Positions 1-9,296 of a DNA stretch of 64,000 nucleotides are shown piece by piece. Under the pieces are notes generated by a model, which saw only the letters and a list, made by a program, of their open reading frames with translations, made no database searches and had not been told where the DNA came from. Position 1 is the first letter of the stretch, and each line of letters begins with the position of its first letter. The translations under genes and the position numbers were made by a program. The stretch is from JBFLVU01 sp964589625 (GTDB lineage Bacteria; Acidobacteriota; UBA4820; DSQY01), in NCBI GenBank assembly GCA_964589625.1, contig CAZPSH010000005.1, forward strand, positions 1 through 64,000, written 5' to 3'.

Positions 1-1889
1 CCGTGGACGAGGTGGGCAACCCCACGATCCTGGCCACCTTCACCGTCATCGCCGCCATTCTTCCCATGGCCTTCGTGAGGGGGATGATGGGACCCTATAT
101 GCGTCCCATCCCCGTGGGCGCCTCGGCGGCCATGATCATCTCCCTCGTGGTGGCCTTCATGGTCTCCCCGTGGGCCGCCTTCAAGCTCTTGAAGGACAAG
201 GTCCACGCGGGGGAGGAGCACGAGGGCAAGGTCATGGGCCGCCTCTTGGGCCTGTACCGCCGGGTGATGACCCGTTTGACCCACGACCGGAGGATGGGGC
301 TCCTCTTCTTGGCCGGAAACGTCCTCCTCCTGGCCCTCTCCGCATCCCTGGTGGCCTTCAAGGTCACCAAGGTGAAGATGCTCCCCTTCGACAACAAGAG
401 CGAGTTCCAGGTCGTCCTAGACCTGCCCGAGGGGGCCTCCCTGGAGCGGAGCCTGCAGGCGGCGCAGGCAATGGCTCAGAAGCTCACGGAAATGCCCGAC
501 GTGACGGACTACCAGATCTACGCCGGGACCTCGGGACCCATCACCTTCAACGGCCTGGTCCGCCACTACTACCTCCGCCAGATTCCCCACGCGGCGGACA
601 TCCAGGTCAACCTTCTCCCGAAGCACGTCCGGAGCCGCCAGAGCCACGACCTGGCCAAGGAGGCCCGCTCCCTCCTGGAACCCCTCGCGAAGGAACTCGG
701 TGTGGCCTTGAAGGTCGTGGAGATCCCGCCGGGGCCCCCGGTGCTTTCGACCCTCGTGGCGGAGATCTATGGGCCAGACCTTGGCGGACAATTCCAAGCG
801 GGGCGTGATGTCTTGAGGGTTTTCAGGGACACGGCGGGCGTCGTGGACACCGATATCCACGCCGTGGACCCCCAGGAGCAGGTCGATCTGGTGGTGGATC
901 CCAGGAAGGCTTCCGCCGCCGGCCTCTCCGTCGCGGAGGTGAGCCAGGCGGTCTCCATGGCCGTTCGGGGCGCCACCGTGACGATGGCCCACATGCCGCG
1001 AGAGCGCGAAACGGTCCCGGTCACCGTGCGCATGCCCCGCGAGTCCCGCTTCGATCTGGCGGCCCTCGCCTCCCTGCAGATCCAAAACCGCCAGGGGACC
1101 CTCGTTCCTTTCTCGCAGGTGGTGGACGTCCAAAGGGCCGAGATCCCGCAGGAGATCTACCACAAAAACCTCCGGCGCGTGGTGTACGTGGTCGGGGATG
1201 TGGCGGGGGTGGAGGAGAGCCCCGTGTACGCCATGTTCAAGCTCAACCGCGCCCTCGACGGCCTCCGCCTGCCCGACGGGACCACGGGCCTGAAGCGTTT
1301 CTACACGGAGGTTCCGCTCCTGTCGGATCGCTACGCCGTGAAATGGGACGGGGAGTGGCAGATCACCTACGAGGTCTTTCGGGACCTGGGCATCGCCTTC
1401 GCCTTGGTTCTCGTGTTCATGTACATCCTGGTGGTGGGATGGTTCAGGAGCTACCTGACGCCGCTGGCCATCATGGCCCCCATCCCCCTCTCCCTGGTGG
1501 GGATCCTCCCCGCCCACGCCGCCGCGGGCGTCTTCTTCACCGCAACCTCCATGATCGGCTTCATCGCGCTGGCGGGCATCGTCGTGCGCAATTCCATCCT
1601 CGTCATCGACTTCGCCGAGATGAAAATGCGCCGGGGGATGCCCCTCAAGGATGCCGTGGTGGAAGGGGGGGCCGTGCGTTTCCGGCCCATGTTGCTGACG
1701 GCCCTGGCCGTTGTCGTGGGTTCCTCGGTCATGCTGGCGGACCCCATCTTCCAGGGCATGGCCGTGGCCCTCATGGCCGGCGAGGTGGCGTCCACCCTTT
1801 TATCCTGGGGAGCCATCCCCATTCTGTACGTCCTCTTCTACGGCGACAAGCCGCCCGTGGAGGACGAGGCCCTGGAGGAAGAGGAATAG
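1..1889 (+). CDS. RND-family efflux transporter permease (5' truncated by window edge)
   Basis: This is the C-terminal 628 residues of an inner-membrane RND pump (AcrB/CzcA superfamily), which exports its substrate using the proton gradient together with a periplasmic adaptor and an outer-membrane channel. The frame is open to base 1, so the start lies outside the window. Visible hallmarks are the hydrophobic stretch at the left edge (TM segments around residues 10-60), a large periplasmic domain containing a docking region, and the second TM block near residues 460-610 with the family-typical run GIVVRNSILVIDF. The protein ends in an acidic tail (EDEALEEEE). A PII-like gene follows about 105 bp downstream. 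The substrate (metal or organic) cannot be told from this fragment. The family assignment is secure. Confidence 0.93.
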   Translation, partial: VDEVGNPTILATFTVIAAILPMAFVRGMMGPYMRPIPVGASAAMIISLVVAFMVSPWAAFKLLKDKVHAGEEHEGKVMGRLLGLYRRVMTRLTHDRRMGLLFLAGNVLLLALSASLVAFKVTKVKMLPFDNKSEFQVVLDLPEGASLERSLQAAQAMAQKLTEMPDVTDYQIYAGTSGPITFNGLVRHYYLRQIPHAADIQVNLLPKHVRSRQSHDLAKEARSLLEPLAKELGVALKVVEIPPGPPVLSTLVAEIYGPDLGGQFQAGRDVLRVFRDTAGVVDTDIHAVDPQEQVDLVVDPRKASAAGLSVAEVSQAVSMAVRGATVTMAHMPRERETVPVTVRMPRESRFDLAALASLQIQNRQGTLVPFSQVVDVQRAEIPQEIYHKNLRRVVYVVGDVAGVEESPVYAMFKLNRALDGLRLPDGTTGLKRFYTEVPLLSDRYAVKWDGEWQITYEVFRDLGIAFALVLVFMYILVVGWFRSYLTPLAIMAPIPLSLVGILPAHAAAGVFFTATSMIGFIALAGIVVRNSILVIDFAEMKMRRGMPLKDAVVEGGAVRFRPMLLTALAVVVGSSVMLADPIFQGMAVALMAGEVASTLLSWGAIPILYVLFYGDKPPVEDEALEEEE

Positions 1890-1897
1890 GCATGGGA

Positions 1898-1979
1898 TTC
1901 ACCACAGAGGTCACAGAGAACACAGAGTTGTTGATTCGACAGGTCGTCTGTGCCCTCTGTGTCCTCTGTGGTTAAAAGG
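1898..1979. repeat. REP/MITE-like imperfect palindrome (CACAGAG repeat)
   Basis: The arms ACCACAGAGG (1901-1910) and CCTCTGTGGT (1963-1972) are perfect inverted repeats. CACAGAG (1912-1918) pairs with CTCTGTG (1955-1961), so the whole element can fold into one long stem-loop. Short CACAGAG units also repeat in tandem within the left arm. Elements of this look (tandem CACAGAG units facing CTCTGTG units) are, from memory, common intergenic repeats in several environmental phyla. It sits between the pump gene and the PII-like gene and could act as an mRNA-stabilising or terminating structure. That role is inference. Confidence 0.7.
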
Positions 1980-1994
1980 ACTCGAGGTATTCAG

Positions 1995-2294
1995 ATGAAG
2001 ATGTTGTTCTTGGTGACGGACAGCGAGTACGAGCCCCACTGCATGAACACCCTGCGGGAGAGGGGCGTGACCGGATACACCGTGATCCCCCAGGTCTGGG
2101 GGGCGGGGGACTCCGGGATGAAGCGGGGCGACCGAGTCCATCCGGGAGCCTCGGTGGTGGTCGTCTCGGTTGTCCCCGACGAGGCGGTCTCCGGCCTGAT
2201 GGACTGCATCCGGCAGTGCAAGGAGGACCACAAGCTCTGCGAGTCCACCCACGCGTGGGTCCTCCCCGTGGAGGCCGCCCTCCACGACGCCTGA
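1995..2294 (+). CDS. PII-like small regulatory protein (P-II / DUF3240 type)
   Basis: A 99-residue protein with the size and pattern of the PII/CutA ferredoxin-like fold: strand MKMLFLVTD at the N-terminus, then a Cys-containing helix (MNTLRERGVTG), then YTVIPQVWG leading into a glycine-rich T-loop-like stretch (GAGDSGMKRGDRVHPG), followed by the strand SVVVVSVV. PII proteins bind nucleotides or other small ligands and modulate transporters and enzymes. PII-like proteins of the DUF3240 kind are known next to RND pumps, as here, so it may sense a ligand linked to the pump upstream. The ATG at 1995 is chosen because the longer frame upstream runs into the palindromic repeat. Family level moderately sure, function inferred. 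Confidence 0.65.
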   Translation: MKMLFLVTDSEYEPHCMNTLRERGVTGYTVIPQVWGAGDSGMKRGDRVHPGASVVVVSVVPDEAVSGLMDCIRQCKEDHKLCESTHAWVLPVEAALHDA

Positions 2295-2365
2295 CGGCTC
2301 CGGGCGTACAATAGGCCCTCCTGCGGGGCGGCCTCGGCCCGCCGCCCCGGGCCGGAGGAGGGCCC

Positions 2366-4347
<1,982 letters not shown>

Positions 4348-4357
<10 letters not shown>

Positions 4358-7029
4358 GGCCCTCGCCGAGCCAGCCGAAGAACCACAGGGCCACCCCCCC
4401 CCGCAGGAACCGAAAGATCCACTTGTGCCTCGGCCTCACCCTTTTCTGGGTCTGATGCCAGCAGTCTGACCACGGCAGGAAACAGCCCAGACAGAGTGAA
4501 ACCCCCTTGGCCGTCCGTGCGCACGGCCCCATCGGGCAGGGTACCGCAGCCGACATACTCCCACCGAACCAGGATGCCGGGTACGGCATCTCCCTGGCCG
4601 CTCTCCACTCTCCCTGAAAGAGAGAGACTCGCAAAATCCCATACCTCGGGTTGCTTTGGATTTTCCGGCACGAACACGGGGAGGCTCCACCGGCCCCCGT
4701 TCCAAGAAAGAACCGCGGTGCCTGGACCGGCCGAGCAGGGCGAAAGAAGTGCGAATCCCCCGCCGTCCGTTCGGGCAGAAGCGAAAGGCGCCGGGAAGCC
4801 CAATACGAGCATTCCATCCGGCGTATCGATGGCCAAGGGCGCACCTTCTGGCTCCTCATGGGCCGCTTCCCAGGACAGATTCGCGTCCACGGCCGGCCGC
4901 CCGTCCAGCCGGGCAAGCACCGTAAGATCCACGCCGTCCAGGAAGACGCGAAGTTCCCGGTCTTCGTGGGCCGCATCCACGTCAAGGAGCCGCCTCAGCC
5001 TCGGAACGATGGCGAAGGGTTCAAATACGGCCATCGTATAGCGGCCCGGGGCTACGGGGCCCAATGAGAATTGACCATCGGCATCCGCCGTCGCTGCGGG
5101 CCCGTCGTAATCCAGAACGCCCGTCTGCAAGAGAACACGGTATCCCGACCAGTTCCGCTCCGTCCGGGAGGCCAGCCGGCCCCGAAGGGTGACTTCCTTG
5201 TGGAGGGTCAGTTCGCCGGCATCAACCTCTTCCTGGGTGACGACGATCTTCTCGCTTCTCCCCGAGAACCCCGCGTGGCTGGCCTCAACGCGATAGGTTC
5301 CCGCGGGAACACCCCAGAAGGAAAAGGAACCGTCCTCGCCCCTCTGGTCCGCTTCTAGCACCGGAACCGCTTCGGATGCCATTTCGGCGGGCCCCATACT
5401 GCGCACGAGGCGGATCTCGGCATCCCGGGCATCGACAATGTCTCCGCCCTTTTTCCTTAGTAGACCCGATATGGCTGGTCTGCTGTCCAACAGGAGGGTT
5501 CCCGCATCGGCCGTCCCGGCCACAGGCACTTCTGCGAAGACCGGCGCACTGCGTAGGCCCTTCGAAGAGGCCTCGACGCGATAGCGGCCCTCTTCGAGCC
5601 CGTTCACAGAGAAGGAGCCGTCCTGCGCCACATGCGCGTCAAACGCGGCGCCCTGCGAACTGACTCCCGCAAGGGCCTTCACGCGAACTCGAAGGTGCGC
5701 GGGAAGGCCGTCGCCCGTGGGCGCCTCCACACGGCCAACGATTCCCGCGCCGCGGGACAGGATGATGGTGCACTGCCCCGCCCTGTCGGTCGTCACCCCG
5801 CGAAGTTCGCTTGTCGCATGGTTGTCGGCCTGGGCCACAAGGTCCCACGGCGCGTCGGAGACGGGTTGCGGGGGCAGCGCAAAGCGGCCCAGGGCGTCGG
5901 TTCGGACGTAGGGCCGTCCCCCCAAGGCCCCGAGAAAGACGGTGGCCTCTTGGGCGGGTTGGCCTTGCTCATCCACAACCCGGCCGGCGAGGGTCACGGC
6001 CGCGGGAAGCGATAGGGCCACTTCGTTTGAGGGAGGCCCTTTGAGAACCCTCTCCTCCGTCGCGCAGCCCTCGGCAGAAACCGCGATCTTGCATGGAAAG
6101 CCGCTAGGAAAGACGGTCCCCCGCTCGCAAGGGAAGTGCCAGGATTCCATGGTGGAAAGCCAAGGAAGGTCAAGGTGGGAATGGCGGACTTCGGCCGTCC
6201 AGCCGGAACCTAGGCCCTCCGGCTTCTTCACGCAAAGCCTCACAGGCGTGGCCGGGGCTAGGGCGGTTCGCACCTGTCCCGCCCTCGGAGGGATTTCCTT
6301 CAAGGAAAAGCCCTTTGCCCACACGAGGATTCCTCCTGCCATCCCGCTGGCTTCGAGGGCTAAGAAACCTTGGGCGTCTGCCTTTAAGCGACGCGCGGCG
6401 CTGGCCCTTTCCCTGACCAGCCGCAAGGGATTGCGGGGAGCCGAAGCGGCCAGGAAAAGGGCCGAGGCGCCTCCCAGCGCTCGCTGATAGGGCCCCTCTA
6501 CACGGAGGCTTCCGGGAGGCGAAGGTTCGGCTTCAAGTTCGACGCGGGAAGAGAGTCCATCCACCAGGATGGGTTTCGGTAGATAAGCCGGGTCGGCAAT
6601 CCATAGCAGGACCGCCCGCCCCTTGGGCAAAAAGAGGCGGGCCCTGCCACGTCCATCGGTTTGAACCCGTCCGAAGGGCGCAGGCAGGTTTGGCCAATCG
6701 ACCGGCCGGTACTCCAGGTCCAGGCCGGCGATCGCACCCCCCTTCAGGCCGGCCACTGTCACCTCCACCGGTACGCCCGGCGGAAGGTCCTTGGGAAAAG
6801 GCCGGCCTTTGGGTAGTTCCGCGAAAGCCAGCCGTTCCTTCCAAAGGAGAAGATCCTCGGGCGCCAAAGTGCCTGCCTTCTCCGGAGCCACGGACATGGG
6901 GACCGCTTCGAGGGACCTTCCCACCGCCCCATAGAGAGGGCCTCCTTGCGCTTTGGTGCCCAGAGAGAAGCCGATGGCAGCAAGGCAGACCAGTGCCGCC
7001 ACGCGGCTCCAACGGACCTCGATGCTCAT
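4348..7029 (-). CDS. secreted multi-domain protein with carboxypeptidase-regulatory-like beta-sandwich repeats
   Basis: An 893-residue exported protein of unknown specific function. The start at 7029 is chosen because it gives a good signal peptide (MSIEVRWSRVAALVCLAAIG, then FSLGTKAQ). It also makes an ATGA overlap with the stop of the upstream lipoprotein gene. After an N-terminal region of about 400 residues come at least four or five repeats of the CarboxypepD_reg/SpaA type. Each starts with a V-x-L-x-G-R-V strand (VTLAGRVVDEQG, VTLRGRLASRT, LSLSGRVESGQG) and contains a D-G-x-F-x-L/V-G-L-x-x-G-x-Y-R-V-E signature (GSFSVNGLEEGRYRVEAS). Such repeats are structural or adhesive; no catalytic domain is visible. 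It ends convergently within uvrB by 10 bp. Base composition looks slightly less GC-rich than the flanking housekeeping genes. Confidence 0.8.
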
Positions 7030-7526
7030 GGTTTCGCCTCCCGCTCCCCGGCCAGGGCAAGAACCACTCTTGCAAGCTCCTTTTGACGCACAGGCACCTC
7101 CGGCACTCGCGCCGCTAGAAGAACCTCGGGGATCGGCCCAGCGCGAACCAAGACCAGGAAGGGACCGGCGTCCTTCCCTAAGCAATACCCGTCTCGAAGG
7201 CGCCGCACATCCTCGTTCCAAAGATGCGGGACATCGGACGTCTCCTCCGGATGGGCCGAGGCCGGCGCGGCCAGCGCCAGGACGAGGGGCGGCGGCTCGC
7301 CCGCACCTGCAGAGCGCAACGCATCGAGCAGCGGCGCGTACCGGCACGGGCAGCCCTCGGAGGGAAACAGGAGGGCGATGTCCTCGTTCCGAGCACCGCA
7401 AAGCCGGCGGAAGGTTCTCTCCATCTGCCGAGCCCTATCGTCCGCGCGATCGCAGGCCACCATCAAGAGGGGGGCCATGAGTCCCAGGAGGAAGACGAGG
7501 GCTAACCTGGCGTGGGGTCGCGCCAT
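7026..7526 (-). CDS. putative lipoprotein with Cys-Pro-Cys motif
   Basis: A 166-residue protein with a lipoprotein signal: basic MARPHARLA, hydrophobic LVFLLGLMAPLLMVA, then Cys25 as lipobox cysteine (LMVAC). The mature part has FPSEGCPCRYAPLLDALR (Cys59, Cys61) at the start of a helix, loosely like the active-site region of thioredoxin-like or redoxin-like folds, but with CxC rather than CxxC spacing. A redox role is therefore only a guess. It overlaps the downstream repeat-protein gene by the 4-bp ATGA and follows the propeller-like gene by 7 bp, so the three are almost certainly one operon. No named family recognised. Confidence 0.68.
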   Translation of the reverse strand: MARPHARLALVFLLGLMAPLLMVACDRADDRARQMERTFRRLCGARNEDIALLFPSEGCPCRYAPLLDALRSAGAGEPPPLVLALAAPASAHPEETSDVPHLWNEDVRRLRDGYCLGKDAGPFLVLVRAGPIPEVLLAARVPEVPVRQKELARVVLALAGEREAKP

Positions 7527-7533
7527 TGCGGCG

Positions 7534-8649
7534 TCACCGGTTGGGAACCGGCAGGACGGGGCCGGTGCGTCCGGCCGAGGCCTGCGGAGCCTTGAGGAAA
7601 GGCCACTCGAACACTTCGCTGGTCACGGAGTAGTAGTTTCTGCCGTGAAGCAACAGAAGCAGGGCGCCCTCTCCGGGGAGAGTCGTCGAAACGAACAAGT
7701 TATCATGAGGAGTAAGCTTCTCCGGAAAGCGGACCTCCTGCTCGCCTGCCTTGCGCCATTGCTCGTCCAGCCAATCCACGTGCAACATGGGTTCAGGGCC
7801 TGCTCGTCTCTGCCAAACGACACCCAGAAAATCCCCCTCCGGAACAAGACCAATCACCCGGTCCATGGCCAGGAGTTCCAAGGTTCGGTTTTTTGACCCG
7901 CCGGGCGCCGGGGGCGACTCCGGCTGTCCTTCGGGGAAGCGCTTGAGCAATTGCCCATCGTCGGAGAATAGATAAAGTCTCAACGGCAAGGTGCGGGCAA
8001 GGACCCAGCCATGTCCTTTCCATTCGGTCCAAGACGAATAAGCATTCCATAGCGCCGCCGCTTTGGCGGCCTCCGAGTTGGCGGGCAGGGTCTCATACTC
8101 GCGCACATCCGAACCGCTCAGATCCGAGGAAAACAACGTGGCATTGCGTCCGCCGGCCGTACCCTCGGGCCCCGGACCCATCCAAGCCCCGTACGTGAAA
8201 AACAGGCGTTTTGGGGTCATCTGAAGACCCACTGGGGCGTACCATTCTCTGGGAAGGGTCACCCTCGTTTCGGTCCCCTTTTCGGACAGCAAACGGATGC
8301 GGCGCCCGCCCTCCACGACAGCGGCCAGACGGGCCGATGCGACGACGCGCGAAGGCTCCTTCACGTCGATGGGCGGCACTTCTCTGCCTTCGATTTTAAG
8401 GCGTTTCCCATTCGGTGCGTAAGCCAGCAGCTGGGCCGCTCCCCCATCCAGCACCCACAGCCGGTCTCCCATGGCAGCCATGCCGTAGACGCAATCGGGG
8501 GCCGGTTGGAGGGGAAAGGGGCGGATGACGCCGAGGGACGGGACCGGAGGCATGGGAGAAATGGGCGCCACCGCAACCATGGACAGCCCGGGAGAGAGAA
8601 CCATGAGGAGGACGAAAGCACCGGGGCGAACTTTGTCTTTGAGAGCCAT
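7534..8649 (-). CDS. exported beta-propeller-like protein
   Basis: A 371-residue protein beginning with a membrane-export segment (AFVLLMVLSPGLSMVAVAP). The body has recurring short strand patterns typical of six-bladed beta-propellers: DCVYGMAAMGDRLWVLDGG, QLLAYAPNGKRL, LYLFSDDGQLLKRFPEG, FLGVVWQRR. These resemble NHL or SMP-30-like blades in which a W/F-V-L-D/S-x-G motif repeats. Such proteins usually bind ligands or scaffold extracellular complexes, and no catalytic residues can be assigned. It lies 7 bp upstream of the lipoprotein gene and 20 bp downstream of a possible small Cys-peptide gene. Propeller fold is inferred from pattern only. Confidence 0.65.
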   Translation of the reverse strand: MALKDKVRPGAFVLLMVLSPGLSMVAVAPISPMPPVPSLGVIRPFPLQPAPDCVYGMAAMGDRLWVLDGGAAQLLAYAPNGKRLKIEGREVPPIDVKEPSRVVASARLAAVVEGGRRIRLLSEKGTETRVTLPREWYAPVGLQMTPKRLFFTYGAWMGPGPEGTAGGRNATLFSSDLSGSDVREYETLPANSEAAKAAALWNAYSSWTEWKGHGWVLARTLPLRLYLFSDDGQLLKRFPEGQPESPPAPGGSKNRTLELLAMDRVIGLVPEGDFLGVVWQRRAGPEPMLHVDWLDEQWRKAGEQEVRFPEKLTPHDNLFVSTTLPGEGALLLLLHGRNYYSVTSEVFEWPFLKAPQASAGRTGPVLPVPNR

Positions 8650-8669
8650 GCCGGGCCTTTCCTATTTAC

Positions 8670-8810
8670 CTAAAAAACATCCACGCTGTAACAACCGCCA
8701 TCCGAAAGATCCCCGCAATATGGGGGTTCATACCCCAGCCATTCCCGAAAAGTGTAGCGAGGCGGCAACGGAAAGACCGCCAGGCACGCACTCAACAGCA
8801 CGTGGAACAT
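8670..8810 (-). CDS. possible small secreted cysteine-containing peptide
   Basis: A 46-codon frame starting MFHVLLSACLAVFPLPP (signal-like hydrophobic stretch) and ending in a short tail with two cysteines (YCGDLSDGGCYSVDVF). It stops 20 bp before the propeller-like gene on the same strand. The ATG at 8808-8810 overlaps the stop (TGATG) of a seven-codon frame that follows a GGAGG, so reinitiation is possible. A longer frame from a TTG at 8924 also exists. In Bacteroidota, six-bladed-propeller genes are sometimes preceded by short peptide genes. The analogy is loose and the gene may not be real. Confidence 0.3.
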   Translation of the reverse strand: MFHVLLSACLAVFPLPPRYTFREWLGYEPPYCGDLSDGGCYSVDVF

Positions 8811-8924
8811 CAGCAACTTGCCCCAGCGCTCATGGCTTTTCCTCCGATCGCTGTGGCGACTTCTCCTTCTACTTCTAGCCCAACATGGCTCTCCTCGCCA
8901 AAGATATCCCCCCCGACTTGTCAA

Positions 8925-9020
8925 GGGGTGTCAAGATCGTCCAGGGGCTAGGACCAAGGAGCAGGGGAGCTGACTCCCGGACATTCGAAGCCAATGGGCT
9001 GGTGGCGTCACAATGGGTCC
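8925..9020. other. intergenic, nothing definite
   Basis: Non-coding by inspection. It holds two TTGACA-like hexamers on the minus strand near 8917-8942 without a convincing -10 at the right spacing. It leads into the uvrB-like fragment. Confidence 0.4.
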
Positions 9021-9098
9021 CTGCACTTCGAGGAGGCCGCCGAACTCAGGCACCCGATCACCGCCCTGCGCCAGCGAATGCTGTATCGCTCTCCATAG
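9021..9098 (+). pseudogene. decayed duplicate of the 3' end of uvrB (UVR motif)
   Basis: Reading CTG at 9021 in frame gives LHFEEAAELRHPITALRQRM followed by LYRSP and a TAG stop at 9096-9098. The true UvrB end reads LEFEKAAELRDQITALRNRL then VYD. Without gaps, bases 9026-9085 match uvrB 4291-4350 at 49 of 60 positions, including two perfect 10-base blocks. Similarity stops sharply on the 5' side. No start codon or upstream domain is present, so this is a gene remnant. It marks the far boundary of the accessory block that lies against the 3' end of the intact uvrB. The most economical reading is a displaced original uvrB end after insertion or duplication. Origin from another UVR-motif gene is possible but less likely, because the similarity holds at base level. 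Confidence 0.75.
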
Positions 9099-9136
9099 AG
9101 GCGGCACCTCGCTGGCCAGCCCACGTAGAACTCTTG

Positions 9137-9201
9137 ACAGGGAGGCGGTGAGGACGGGAGGGGGGATACGGAAACGAAGATCTTCCTCCCGTCCTCCCTG
9201 T
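9137..9201. repeat. long imperfect inverted repeat
   Basis: AGGACGGGAGG (9151-9161) faces CCTCCCGTCCT (9185-9195), and ACAGGGAGG (9137-9145) faces CCTCCCTGT (9193-9201). Two alternative nested hairpins can therefore form. It lies beyond the 3' end of the Ig-repeat gene, and a terminator-like role on the minus strand is possible, but there is no T-run. The rest of 9099-9296 shows nothing else. Confidence 0.5.
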
Positions 9202-9296
9202 TCGATAAGGCCCCCGTCCCATCTCCGCGGCGTGGCTGAAAGAAAGGGGGCGGGCCGAGGCCTATCCCCTGGGTGCCTTTTAAGGGTGCGCCGCGC

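Noticed and set aside
8917..8942. Paired TTGACA hexamers on the minus strand as a promoter for the secreted-protein operon
   Set aside because: No -10 element lies at 16-18 bp from either hexamer; the TATCTT nearby is at 12 or 22 bp.
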